From the NCBI GenBank assembly GCA_018968885.1, contig JAGWZK010000021.1:1-57430 (forward strand): a stretch of DNA of 57,430 nucleotides, read 5' to 3'. Each line of letters opens with the position of its first letter. Position 1 is the first letter of the stretch. The stretch is from Planctomycetota bacterium (GTDB lineage: Bacteria; Planctomycetota; Phycisphaerae; Phycisphaerales; UBA1924). Positions 16,686 to 25,491 of the stretch are shown in pieces. The position numbers and the translations under genes were made by a program. A model generated the notes under the pieces. That model was not told the origin of the DNA. It saw only the letters and a program-made list of their open reading frames with translations, and made no database searches.

Positions 16686-18467
16686 ATGCTGATTGCCGTC
16701 CCAATCTTGACCATCCTCACTCTCGTCGGCCTCTTGGTCTTTTGGGGTGTCTCTCTCATCTGGCGAGGTCTCAGCCGCGCCAAAGACATCGAGGGCCGAC
16801 GCTCGTGCCCTGCCTGCGATGAAGACATGCGTGGTCTGACTTCACTCACCTGCCCAACCTGCAAGAACTGTGCTTCCACCGAGGCCGACCTTCGCACCAG
16901 AAAGCCGATTCGCCCCGCCATCGTCGGCGGCATGATCTCCATCACCCTCGGACTCGTCATCCTCCTTGGCTCCTCATTTCTTCTCAGTTGGCTCTTCGAA
17001 TCCGACAGCTATGCCCTCCGCATCAGCACCCTTGCCTCCATCGGCATCATGCTCATCGCGACTGCCCTCGTCACCCGTGGGTTGTATGGCGATCGCGCCA
17101 GAGGTCGTCGCCGCTGCCCTGCCTGCTGGTACCCCATTCGCACGTCTCACCTCACGTGCCCCGAGTGTGGCCACACCGTCACCAGCGAATCTCACTTCTT
17201 CCGCACTCGCCGCGGTGGCAAACTCATCCTTCTCGGCATCGCGGCAGTGCTGCTGGCCTCCCTTCCTCCCCTCTTCTCCGGCTTCAAGCGTGGCGGCCCC
17301 GTTGGTTTTGTTCCCACTCCCATTCTCATTCTCGGCATGAGGCACGTCCCCGATGAGTGGCTGGTCGGTGGCTCTCCCAACGCCGATGAAGATCTCAGTC
17401 TTCACGAGCGCCTCCTTGAAGATTCCTTCGTTCCTGACCTTCAGCACTGGTATCAAAGGCACACTTCGCTGCGGGCTTTCGATCTTTACATGAGCGACCT
17501 CAGTCGCCCCAAGATCTATCGCGAATTGGTCGGCTACGCCAACCACATCACGACTCAACGCGAAATCATTCTCCGAATTCTCGAATCACTCGAATCTCCA
17601 ACTACTGCGGTTTCCCTTCGCGCCGCAGAAGCCACCAACGAACTGCAGATCAACGATTGGATTGCCGCAGAGTGGATTCCCGATCCCACGCATGAACTTG
17701 CGATCACCTCTCCCGTGCTGGAAATCAACGCTTTCGACCAGCGCATCGCGGCACTCCTGAGTCACTCTGAGCCGCAAGTTCACGATGCCGCACTTGATCT
17801 TTCATATCTCAAGCGTCAACCGATTCCACCAGTGGCCCAGCGCTTTATTGCTCGCGCCCTCGCAGGCCAACCGATCTCTAGCAGTGGCTGGACTGCCATC
17901 GCTGTGCACGGCAAACAAACCATCTCTGAACAGAAGCTCGTCGAACTCCTTCGCGTCGCTGATCCCTGGCCAGCCATAAGCTTTCTCTTGGAGCAGTCCC
18001 GCGAGCGTCTGGAATCTCCCGCAGTGCTTGCTGTGCTCATGCCCCAACTCGAACACGGCCCATCGCGCTCCGCACGGGCCATCGGCGCGGCGTACGCCTT
18101 CCGTAGAGCCGCCCCCGACCGCGTCATTCCCCTCCTTACCGCTCGACTTGCCGATCCCGATCTGGACTCTCACCGCTTTCTCTTCACCATCACTCGCTTT
18201 CGCGCCAAGGCCCCCGAGGCCATTACCTTCATTCTCATCGCCCTCAATGACCCCCGCGATCGTTTTCGCGCAGCCGCCTGCGAGGCACTCGATCGGTACA
18301 CGACCACTTTCCCCGAGTATCTCTCTCTTTCCAAGTCCCTTCTCGCCACCCGCGTCACCGATCCCTCTCCGGAAGTCCGCAAAGCTGCCAGATGGTGCTA
18401 TCAACAGGCACTCGAACGCTTACGACGCCCCATTCTCTCACCCGTGGATGCAGACTCCGACGAGTGA
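16686..18467 (+). CDS. Membrane protein with two zinc ribbons and a HEAT-like repeat domain
   Basis: 593 residues. It opens with a transmembrane helix (residues 3-24), a first ribbon (CPAC...CPTC, near 41-59), a helix pair, then a second ribbon (CPAC...CPEC, near 143-161) and another helix near 180-197. The remaining 390 residues are alpha-helical and look like HEAT/Armadillo repeats (for example SLRAAEATNELQ, ARLADPDLDSHRF, AAACEALDRYTTTFPE, DPSPEVRKAARWCYQQ). Start ATG 16686 has AAGGGG seven bases upstream, better than TTG 16680. It belongs with the zinc-ribbon genes on either side. Repeat domains of this kind bind proteins; the partner is unknown. Confidence 0.7.
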   Translation: MLIAVPILTILTLVGLLVFWGVSLIWRGLSRAKDIEGRRSCPACDEDMRGLTSLTCPTCKNCASTEADLRTRKPIRPAIVGGMISITLGLVILLGSSFLLSWLFESDSYALRISTLASIGIMLIATALVTRGLYGDRARGRRRCPACWYPIRTSHLTCPECGHTVTSESHFFRTRRGGKLILLGIAAVLLASLPPLFSGFKRGGPVGFVPTPILILGMRHVPDEWLVGGSPNADEDLSLHERLLEDSFVPDLQHWYQRHTSLRAFDLYMSDLSRPKIYRELVGYANHITTQREIILRILESLESPTTAVSLRAAEATNELQINDWIAAEWIPDPTHELAITSPVLEINAFDQRIAALLSHSEPQVHDAALDLSYLKRQPIPPVAQRFIARALAGQPISSSGWTAIAVHGKQTISEQKLVELLRVADPWPAISFLLEQSRERLESPAVLAVLMPQLEHGPSRSARAIGAAYAFRRAAPDRVIPLLTARLADPDLDSHRFLFTITRFRAKAPEAITFILIALNDPRDRFRAAACEALDRYTTTFPEYLSLSKSLLATRVTDPSPEVRKAARWCYQQALERLRRPILSPVDADSDE

Positions 18468-18510
18468 CATGGGGCTTAGACCGGTATCCTCTCTTCAATC
18501 CCAAAACACC

Positions 18511-19509
18511 ATGTCCGAAACGCCGCCAGACATTTCCCGCGATCTTCCCTCGACGACCGAGCCCGTCGTTCTCGATCCGATTACCGTCCTCCCTCCTCCC
18601 CCCATCAGCATCACCGGACCACTTCCTTTCTCAGTGCTGTGTCGCGGTTGTGGCTACGACCTTGCCGGTCTCAATGTGGGCGGCGTCTGCCCCGAATGCG
18701 CCAAACCGGTCCAGGATTCTCTTCACGGCGACCTCCTCGCCGTGGCCCCACGCGAGTATCTTCAGTTCCTCCATCGTGGTGCTGTCGCGGTTCTTGCATC
18801 CATCATCTTTTACGTGCTGGGGTCACTCACTGCCATCATCGCCAGAATCTCAACATCGATCGCCTTTTCTGGTGCTTCACCTGCGGCCCGCACTGGCAGC
18901 GTACTCGATACCGAGCGAACCATTGCCGCCTTCACCGGAGGCGTCAGCGTCCTCTACGCCTTTCTCAGCGTCGCCGGGTGGTACTGGTTCACAGAGCGCG
19001 ACCCGGGATCCAGCAGCACCGACAAATCCGACACTTTCCGCCGCGTGGTTCGCGGCACCGCAATCGCCAACGCCTGCTGTGTCATCGCCAAAGCAGGGTT
19101 CGAGTTCTTCGGTGTCGGCATGAATCAATCTCTAATCGCCGCCGCGGGCAGTACTTCCGGCGATCCCAACATCTCTCTGGCGATGGTGATTCTGTTGATC
19201 ATGTCAGGGTTGGTGACGCTGTCGATCTTTGCCCTCTGGGCCGTGCAGATCATTTTCAGTCTCAACTACCTCGGTTGGCTTGCCGGTCGCATCCCCGAAC
19301 CAACCATGCAGAGAACTGCTCTCCAATACCGCTGGCTTCTCCCCGTCATCTTCGTCGTCGGCTACATCTGCATCGGGCTGGGGCCACTCATTGCACTGGT
19401 CATGTACTACAACCTCATCAGCCGCTTCCGCATCCGCATTCGCAACTTCCGCTCGCAGCGCGGCGACGGGGTTTCCCTATTCCAATCACCTGATCCTTCA
19501 CCGAGTTAA
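18511..19509 (+). CDS. Membrane protein with N-terminal zinc ribbon, third copy
   Basis: 332 residues. After a Pro-rich disordered head the ribbon uses Cys 44, 47, 60 and 63 (CRGCGYDLAGLNVGGVCPEC), followed by HGDLLAVAPREYL and five or six hydrophobic segments. The ribbon and the sequence after it resemble the 14262 gene (APRSYLRTL there, APREYLQFL here), so the two are likely paralogues. ATG 18511 is preferred over ATG 18469 because the latter starts right at the stop of the preceding gene and adds no recognisable sequence. Function unknown. Confidence 0.72.
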   Translation: MSETPPDISRDLPSTTEPVVLDPITVLPPPPISITGPLPFSVLCRGCGYDLAGLNVGGVCPECAKPVQDSLHGDLLAVAPREYLQFLHRGAVAVLASIIFYVLGSLTAIIARISTSIAFSGASPAARTGSVLDTERTIAAFTGGVSVLYAFLSVAGWYWFTERDPGSSSTDKSDTFRRVVRGTAIANACCVIAKAGFEFFGVGMNQSLIAAAGSTSGDPNISLAMVILLIMSGLVTLSIFALWAVQIIFSLNYLGWLAGRIPEPTMQRTALQYRWLLPVIFVVGYICIGLGPLIALVMYYNLISRFRIRIRNFRSQRGDGVSLFQSPDPSPS

Positions 19510-19551
19510 GCTGCTTGCCTCATGAATTTGGCGGTTGGAACTTGGTTTGTC

Positions 19552-20904
19552 CTACGCCTTCACAACCACGCCACGCACGTTTCCCTTCACCCGCTTCATC
19601 GCATTTCGTGTATCCACAATCAATGCCGCATGTTCACCCACCAACGCATAATCCACTGCGTCGTGGTCCGTCACGATCACCACCGCATCCGCACTTTGCA
19701 CCGCACTCGCCGTCAACTCCACACTCGCCATGTCCAGGTCATACTTGCGCATTCCCGGGAAAACCGGCACATGCGGGTCGTGGTATGACACCTGCGCTCC
19801 CATATCCATCAACTGCGTGATGATCTCCGCTGCCGGTGTCTCTCTCACATCATCCACATTCGCCTTGTACGCCATCCCCAGCACCAGCACTTTGCTCCCA
19901 CGAATCGGTTTTCCATGACTGTTCAACGCCATCCCCAGTTGCTCCACAACATATCGCGGCATGCGGTGGTTAATCTCTCCCGCCAATTCAATAAACCGCG
20001 TGCTGTGACCGTGCTCCCTTGCCTTCCACGTCAGGTAATAGGGGTCAATCGGAATGCAGTGCCCACCCAGACCCGGTCCAGGATAAAACGCCTGAAACCC
20101 GAATGGCTTGGTCCTTGCCGCTTCAATCACCTGCCAGATGTCAATCCCCATATCGCTGAGAAGGGGCTTCAGTTCATTCACCAACGCGATATTCACGCTT
20201 CGATAAATGTTCTCCAGCAGCTTCGCTGCCTCCGCGATCTCAGCATTCTCCACCCGAATTGCCCGCTCTACCACGCTGGAGTAGAACGCATGCGCCACTT
20301 CCCCACTCACCGCATCCACGCCGCCCACCAGTCGCGGAATTGTCCTCGTGTTCACATCCCGCCGCCCCGGGTCCTCTCTCTCAGGACTGAACGCGACAAA
20401 TACCGACTCCCCCAGTCGCAGCCCTTTCTCCGCCAGAATCGGCACGCACACTTCGCGTGTCGTACCCGGATACGAAGTGCTTTCCAGACACAAGAGGGTC
20501 CCTGACCTCATCACCGCCGCCGCCAGGGCCGTGCTCGACCGCACATACGCCAGATCCGGCTCGTTGTGCTTTCCCAGTGGCGTCGGCACACACAGCACGA
20601 TGATGTCGCACGCCGCGAGCGCACTTGCATCCGCTGTCGGCTTGAACTTCGTGCTCGATGCCAGAATCCGGGGTAATTCCTCGCCCAGATGCTTCAGATA
20701 CGGCGTGCCATCCTTCAACAGCCGGATCTTCTCAGCATCGATATCAAATCCCACCACCGCATACCCCGCCTCCAACACCGCTCGCACCAGAGGCAACCCC
20801 ACATATCCGAGCCCCATCACCCCCACCACCGCCTGCCGTGACGCGATCTTGCCCAGCAGCTGGTTCCCCGTTAGATTCGGCATTGATGGCGGCTTGCTGC
20901 TCAT
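19552..20904 (-). CDS. UDP-sugar 6-dehydrogenase, UDP-GlcNAc (WbpA/WecC) type
   Basis: Oxidises a UDP-sugar twice at C6 with NAD+ to the uronic acid, for surface polysaccharide. 450 residues. Rossmann motif GVMGLGYVGLPLV at 28-40, the EST-YPGTT loop near 141, and the catalytic Cys283 in GPGLGGHCIPIDPYY. The sequence EFSPERxDPG-like stretch (FSPEREDPGRRD) and VLGMAYKANVDDVRE group it with UDP-N-acetylglucosamine dehydrogenases rather than UDP-glucose dehydrogenases of the Ugd type. Start ATG 20904. galK lies upstream on the same strand with a 52-bp gap, so both may be read together as sugar-nucleotide genes. Confidence 0.87.
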   Translation of the reverse strand: MSSKPPSMPNLTGNQLLGKIASRQAVVGVMGLGYVGLPLVRAVLEAGYAVVGFDIDAEKIRLLKDGTPYLKHLGEELPRILASSTKFKPTADASALAACDIIVLCVPTPLGKHNEPDLAYVRSSTALAAAVMRSGTLLCLESTSYPGTTREVCVPILAEKGLRLGESVFVAFSPEREDPGRRDVNTRTIPRLVGGVDAVSGEVAHAFYSSVVERAIRVENAEIAEAAKLLENIYRSVNIALVNELKPLLSDMGIDIWQVIEAARTKPFGFQAFYPGPGLGGHCIPIDPYYLTWKAREHGHSTRFIELAGEINHRMPRYVVEQLGMALNSHGKPIRGSKVLVLGMAYKANVDDVRETPAAEIITQLMDMGAQVSYHDPHVPVFPGMRKYDLDMASVELTASAVQSADAVVIVTDHDAVDYALVGEHAALIVDTRNAMKRVKGNVRGVVVKA

Positions 20905-20956
20905 GCTCTGAATGATCCTTCCTCACAACACAGTTTCCCCTCTGATCCTAACAACC

Positions 20957-22177
20957 TCACACTCTTTCCACCCGCGCACCACCCACCGCTCTCGTCGTAA
21001 ACATTGCTGGCCTCTCGCCCTCAGGTGTTCGGATCCTCTTCCCCAATTCCTCGATAATCCTTTCCGCTCCCGCAGGCGTCGCCAGCGCAATCGCGCATCC
21101 ACCGAATCCGCCCCCCGTCATCCGACTTCCAAGACACCCCGGCACGCCGCGGCACACCTCCACAATCGCATCAAGTTCCGCGCACGACACGCGATAATCC
21201 TCCGCCAGCGACCGATGCGAATCATTCATCAACTGCCCAAATCTCGCCACATCTCCTTTTCGCAGGGCCTGCGCTGCCTCCAATGTCCTCACCTGCTCAC
21301 TCACTGCATGCCGCAGGTACCGCTTTGCCGGTTCTTCCATCCCCGCAATCCGCGCCTGTAGCGCCCCCTCCATCCCGATTTCAAACTCTCCCAGCGATTC
21401 CAAACCCAGCCGGGGCCACCCATCGCGGCACACCGAAGCCCGCTCCCCATACTCCCCGCCAGCGTGTGCGTGCTTCACGCCGCTATTGATCACCACCACC
21501 ACCGCCTGATCGGCTGGTGGCATCGGCACCGCCCGCGCCAGATTTGTCGCGCAGTCAATCAGCAACGCATGACCAGCCACGCATGCAGATGAAGCAAATT
21601 GATCCATGATCCCACACGGCACCAGCGCAAACTGATGATCCGACTTCTGACACCACCTCGCCCGCTCACTCGCGGAGAGTACGACTTGCGTGAAGTCCCC
21701 CAGCACTGTCGCCAACGACACTTCCAACGCTGCCGAGCTCGACAACCCACCACCCAATGGCACCGAACTGGCAAAGGCCACATCAAACGCCGGCACCTCT
21801 GTCTTGGCCTGAAACTGAGCAATCACACCCAGCGCATACGTCCACCACTTTCCCCGCTGAACTTGCACTTCCCCATCCACCATCCCCATCGCTCCCTCAG
21901 GCACCAATCGCATCTGGGCATCAAACGCTGTTCCGCTTGCTACATCCGCTGAAAAGAGCCGAGTCTGATTTTCTCCCGGGCGTACCCGCGCCGCTGCCAC
22001 GCATACACGTTCAATCGCCATGGGCAGCACCACGCCGCCGCTGTAATCAATGTGTTCACCAATCAGGTTCACCCGCCCAGGCGCAATCGCCAAGTGCGTG
22101 GGTGCATCCCCGAATTGCTCGGCGAATGTGCGAACCGCCCGCTCCACAGTTTCACATTCATGCGAGTGAATCGTCAT
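20957..22177 (-). CDS. galK: Galactokinase
   Basis: Phosphorylates galactose at C1 with ATP; first step of the Leloir pathway. GHMP-kinase motifs: PGRVNLIGEHIDYSGGVVLPM near the N-terminus (substrate binding), VPLGGGLSSSAALE (ATP loop) and SRMTGGGFGGCAIAL at the C-terminus. 406 residues from ATG 22177. That ATG overlaps the stop of the upstream membrane-protein gene in an ATGA junction, which decides the start over the in-frame start at 22225. No galT or galE adjacent. The specificity call (galactose rather than another GHMP sugar) is by family signature only. Confidence 0.9.
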   Translation of the reverse strand: MTIHSHECETVERAVRTFAEQFGDAPTHLAIAPGRVNLIGEHIDYSGGVVLPMAIERVCVAAARVRPGENQTRLFSADVASGTAFDAQMRLVPEGAMGMVDGEVQVQRGKWWTYALGVIAQFQAKTEVPAFDVAFASSVPLGGGLSSSAALEVSLATVLGDFTQVVLSASERARWCQKSDHQFALVPCGIMDQFASSACVAGHALLIDCATNLARAVPMPPADQAVVVVINSGVKHAHAGGEYGERASVCRDGWPRLGLESLGEFEIGMEGALQARIAGMEEPAKRYLRHAVSEQVRTLEAAQALRKGDVARFGQLMNDSHRSLAEDYRVSCAELDAIVEVCRGVPGCLGSRMTGGGFGGCAIALATPAGAERIIEELGKRIRTPEGERPAMFTTRAVGGARVERV

Positions 22178-22959
22178 CGCTTCACCGTCGGCACTGCCGC
22201 AATCGCGATTTGTGTTCCCAACCACATCACCCCGATGATCAAGAGATGCACGGCCACGATCTCCAGAATCACCTTGAACCGAAGGCGAAACAGTGCCATC
22301 ATCGCCGCCGCGTACACCGCAGCAGCTATCGCAAACTCCTCTGCCTTTCCATCAAATAGCCCCAACTCCAGGCCCATCACCAATTGAAACAGTGCGATCG
22401 CCACCAGCAGCCGCGCCGCACCTTGTTCATACGATCCCACTGGTCTTCCCTGCAACAAACTGATCACCACCAGCGCCACCACGCCCGTGATCGTGTGCAG
22501 TATCGCCTGATAACCCGCCAGAAAAGCCACCGCCAGATTCTGACTCTTGGCCGTCCATCCTGAGGCGATCATCGCCACCAGAACAATCACAGCGCCCGCA
22601 CCAAACAAAACTTGAGGCGAATCCAACCCCGATCGATGCGCCGGCTTGATCAATGGCAGGGGCATGCCGTCCACCGGCATATCGGCGACATCATCCACAT
22701 CTGCAATACTTGCTCCGCCTGCCGCTTCTGATCGCTCGGTTTTCCTTGGCCTTTCAAACCGCGGCGAAGGAGTCCCGGGCTTCTCCGATTCCGCCGCCGC
22801 GATGTCCTTGTCAAAGTCCCTTTCCGCATCAAAACCCGCCAGAACACTCTCATTGCTGATGCCGCCCACAACCTCGTATCCATCCCCCGCCGACGGCTTT
22901 GCCTCACCGCCCTTCGCTGCGGAAGCGTCTGTCGAGTTGGGAGTATTCGGCTCAGTCAT
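22174..22959 (-). CDS. Unknown membrane protein with acidic disordered head
   Basis: 261 residues not matching any family I recognise. Residues 1-110 are acidic and low in complexity, probably disordered and cytoplasmic. Residues about 117-261 contain four to five hydrophobic helices (VLFGAGAVIVLVAMIASGW, LAGYQAILHTITGVVALVVI, LLVAIALFQLVMGLEL, FAIAAAVYAAAMMAL, VHLLIIGVMWLGT). The stop overlaps the galK start, so the pair is translationally coupled, yet nothing in the protein suggests sugar metabolism. Confidence 0.6.
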   Translation of the reverse strand: MTEPNTPNSTDASAAKGGEAKPSAGDGYEVVGGISNESVLAGFDAERDFDKDIAAAESEKPGTPSPRFERPRKTERSEAAGGASIADVDDVADMPVDGMPLPLIKPAHRSGLDSPQVLFGAGAVIVLVAMIASGWTAKSQNLAVAFLAGYQAILHTITGVVALVVISLLQGRPVGSYEQGAARLLVAIALFQLVMGLELGLFDGKAEEFAIAAAVYAAAMMALFRLRFKVILEIVAVHLLIIGVMWLGTQIAIAAVPTVKR

Positions 22960-23028
22960 CGTGCCCTCATCTTCACGTCATTCTCCAAAACAGCGTAGCG
23001 GCTCACCGTTCCATCCTCATCAAAAGAC

Positions 23029-23054
23029 AGGGCGTGCCCAATCGAGCACGCCCT
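23029..23054 (-). terminator. Rho-independent terminator of the HU gene
   Basis: Perfect 9-bp stem, AGGGCGTGC (23029-23037) with GCACGCCCT (23046-23054) and an 8-nt loop. Read leftward it is followed by GTCTTTTG, a short T-run. It lies 51 bp past the HU stop and before the next leftward gene, so it separates the two. Confidence 0.75.
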
Positions 23055-23105
23055 GCGCCACAAAACTGTCTTGTGTGAAAAGCTGGATTGCCAGCCTCTT
23101 CAATC

Positions 23106-23465
23106 TCAGGCAACCATCGCCTTGAGACCCTTCATTGGGCGAACCTTGACCACCTTGGAGGCGGGCTTGGCCTTGACTTCCATCATCTCGCCCGGCTTGA
23201 AGGGGTTGGGCTTCATGCCGGCCTTGGTGGCGGGCTTGTGCTTGACAAAGATCTTCATCATGCCGGGAACGGCGAACACGCCGCCACCCTTGGCCAGGTC
23301 AGCAGCAATGAGGTTGCCGAGGGTGTCGAAAACACCGGCGACCTGCTTGCGGGAGATGCCGTTGTGCTCAGCGATCACGTTGTAGATTTCGCTCTTGGTG
23401 CGCTGCTTCTTGCTGGGAGCGATTTTTGCGGGTTTGGCAGCGGCTTTTGCAGTCTTCTTGGCCAT
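23106..23465 (-). CDS. HU-family nucleoid protein with Ala/Lys-rich head
   Basis: Small DNA-binding protein of 119 residues. Residues 1-24 form a basic Ala/Lys/Pro head (MAKKTAKAAAKPAK) that bacterial HU lacks; the HU fold follows (KSEIYNVIAEHNGISRKQVAGVFD, LGNLIAADLAKGG). The arm region is degenerate: the normal Gly-Arg-Asn-Pro arm tip is replaced by MKIFVKHKPATKAGMKPNPFKPGE. ATG 23465 has GGAGG five bases upstream, the best ribosome site in this part of the window, so it decides against the longer frame from 23510. It has its own promoter and terminator, fitting a highly expressed single gene. Confidence 0.88.
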   Translation of the reverse strand: MAKKTAKAAAKPAKIAPSKKQRTKSEIYNVIAEHNGISRKQVAGVFDTLGNLIAADLAKGGGVFAVPGMMKIFVKHKPATKAGMKPNPFKPGEMMEVKAKPASKVVKVRPMKGLKAMVA

Positions 23466-23530
23466 GGGATCCTCCATGAAAGGGAGAGTGAAACACTCCG
23501 GGTTTTCCATTTTGCCCGGATTTCACAGGA

Positions 23531-23558
23531 AATTTACCACAATCAGAGCCGCGATCAA
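23531..23558 (-). promoter_or_regulatory. Candidate sigma70-type promoter of the HU gene
   Basis: Read leftward: TTGATC (23558-23553), 16-bp spacer, TAAATT (23536-23531). The transcript would carry a leader of about 60 nt with a small hairpin TCCGGG/CCCGGA (23497-23502 / 23515-23520) before the ribosome site. Position and strand fit the HU gene. Confidence 0.5.
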
Positions 23559-23624
23559 GTCGCGATCGCTCTTTGTGGGCACAATTTTGTCGGGTTTTCG
23601 CATGATTTTGCATCACCTTTCTTT

Positions 23625-24428
23625 TCAAAGATCAATTTCCAACGTGAAAATCGAATGATCGCTTACCCCCTCACGCCGAACTCCGTGGTCATACTCAGCG
23701 CTGCGCACGCCGGACACCAATCGTGAAGACACCCATGCACCATCAATACGCACCGCGCCAAGCATCACACGTGGCGGCAGATCGTCTTTTCGCAAAGTGC
23801 TGTCTTTCAAGGGTTTGAAACCGGTTTTACGAATCGTCTCCTGCCCCGGATCCAATGACCGATCAGCCCAGGAGGCCTCGCTCGCCTTCGGATGCAACAC
23901 ACGAAACGCGTCCCGATACCCGTGCGTCCACAGCGTTCCCAGCGCTTCCACGTTCGAAAATCCTCTTCCCACCTCGTCTTGAAAGTGCCGCCCGGTGTTG
24001 AAATCTCCGATCACAACAACTTGCGCATCCGACAGGTTTTTCGCACGATTCGTGATTGCTCGCCAGCAACCCACCCGGTCAGTTCCCCCCGGTTGATCCG
24101 GAACATGGCACCCGATGATGTGCAACCCCACCTTTTCCACCCTCACCTCTACTGCCCGTCGCGGCACCGGGTTCCCCTCCAGCTCCCTTCCCTCCACCTC
24201 ATATCTCGACGCAATCAGTACCGCATTCCCCTCTCCCCTCAATCCCTCTCCAGCCAGCACCTGATGCTTCCACCCATGATCACTCAGCATGGCTCGTATC
24301 TGCCCCGCCATGTTCCCGCGGAACTCACTCAGCACAATCACATCCGGCGACCGCTCTACGAGTTCCACCGCGATCTGCGCAACGCGCCTTCCCCCACCAT
24401 GCAAGATGTTCCACGTCAGTATCTTCAC
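23625..24428 (-). CDS. Endonuclease/exonuclease/phosphatase-family protein
   Basis: 267 residues, no signal peptide, so cytoplasmic. Fold motifs in order: TWNILHGG (Asn), VLSEFRG (metal Glu), a His in IIGCHVPDQ, VIGDFNTGR (Asp/Asn), AVRIDGAWVSS and SDHSIFT (Asp-His). These are the metal and phosphate ligands of the EEP (DNase I-like) superfamily. The substrate could be DNA, a nucleotide or a phospholipid. It starts with GTG 24428 with GAGG about ten bases upstream, and is divergent from the dehydrogenase gene (65 bp). Confidence 0.83.
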   Translation of the reverse strand: MKILTWNILHGGGRRVAQIAVELVERSPDVIVLSEFRGNMAGQIRAMLSDHGWKHQVLAGEGLRGEGNAVLIASRYEVEGRELEGNPVPRRAVEVRVEKVGLHIIGCHVPDQPGGTDRVGCWRAITNRAKNLSDAQVVVIGDFNTGRHFQDEVGRGFSNVEALGTLWTHGYRDAFRVLHPKASEASWADRSLDPGQETIRKTGFKPLKDSTLRKDDLPPRVMLGAVRIDGAWVSSRLVSGVRSAEYDHGVRREGVSDHSIFTLEIDL

Positions 24429-24493
24429 TCGTCAAGCCTCTTCAATGACCACCGTCCCAAAGACAACCCCCGCTCCACACCATACCTTCCATT

Positions 24494-25462
24494 ATGCCGA
24501 CCGAACCAATCGTCGCCGTCTGCCGCAATATGCCGGGGGTCATCGCACTTCCCGGTGCCAACATCCGTCAAGCCCCCGGCGAGCGCGCTCTCCCCCGCGA
24601 CCAACTCAAAGCTCTGGTCCAAGGCGCCTCCATCCTTATTACATGGGTCTCCGAAAAGATCGACCGTGAGATCCTTGACGCCGCTGGCCCCTCTCTGCGC
24701 GCTGTCTGCAATTTCGCCGTCGGCACCGACAACATCGACCTGTCCCTCTGCCGTGAACGCGGCATCGTCGTCACCAACACCCCTCACGCCGTGACCGAAG
24801 GCACCGCCAATCTGGCGTGGGCTCTCATTCTCGCTTGCGCCCGCCGCCTCGTCGAGGCCGATCGCTACGCCCGCTCTGATACATATCCCGCCAACGGACC
24901 CTTCGGCCCATCAGACTTCATGGGCATGGATATCACCGGCAAGACCCTCTGCATCGTCGGTGCGGGGCGCATCGGCTATGCCACCGCACTCCGCGGCATT
25001 GGCTTTGGCATGCGCACCACTTATGTCGCCCGCACACAGCACATCGATTTCGAACTCGCTCCACTTTCTGCTCGCCGCCTGTCTCTCGATGAAGGTCTCG
25101 CCACCGCCGACATCATCAGCGTTCACACTCCCCTCACCCCGCAAACGCGCGGCATGATCGGCTCTCGCGAACTCTCCCTTCTGAAGCCCACCGCCATTTT
25201 CATCAACACCGCCCGCGGCCCCATAGTGCAGGAAGAAGCCCTCGCCACGGCACTTCAGCAACGCAAGATCTGGAGCGCCGGCCTTGACGTCTTTGAAAAG
25301 GAACCCGTCGTCCATCCCCTCCTTCGCACCTTGGACAACTGCGTTCTCGCCCCGCACATTGGCAGCGCCGAGTTCAAGTACCGCGCCCTTATGGCCCAGA
25401 TGGTGTGCGAAAACGCCGCCGCCGTTCTTGCCGGTACCGAGCCCCCCAACCGCGTGGTGTGA
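24494..25462 (+). CDS. D-2-hydroxyacid dehydrogenase (phosphoglycerate/hydroxypyruvate type)
   Basis: NAD(P)-dependent oxidoreductase of 322 residues. The NAD motif is IVGAGRIGYATA; the catalytic Arg is in NTARGPIVQEEAL, the Glu in DVFEKEP and the His in LAPHIGSA. The early VCNFAVGTDNIDL matches D-glycerate and phosphoglycerate dehydrogenases. There is no ACT regulatory domain, so it is more like a glyoxylate/hydroxypyruvate reductase than SerA. psuG follows 29 bp downstream, probably in the same transcript. Confidence 0.88.
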   Translation: MPTEPIVAVCRNMPGVIALPGANIRQAPGERALPRDQLKALVQGASILITWVSEKIDREILDAAGPSLRAVCNFAVGTDNIDLSLCRERGIVVTNTPHAVTEGTANLAWALILACARRLVEADRYARSDTYPANGPFGPSDFMGMDITGKTLCIVGAGRIGYATALRGIGFGMRTTYVARTQHIDFELAPLSARRLSLDEGLATADIISVHTPLTPQTRGMIGSRELSLLKPTAIFINTARGPIVQEEALATALQQRKIWSAGLDVFEKEPVVHPLLRTLDNCVLAPHIGSAEFKYRALMAQMVCENAAAVLAGTEPPNRVV

Positions 25463-25491
25463 ATTCGTCATTCCGCCGATACCATCAATCC

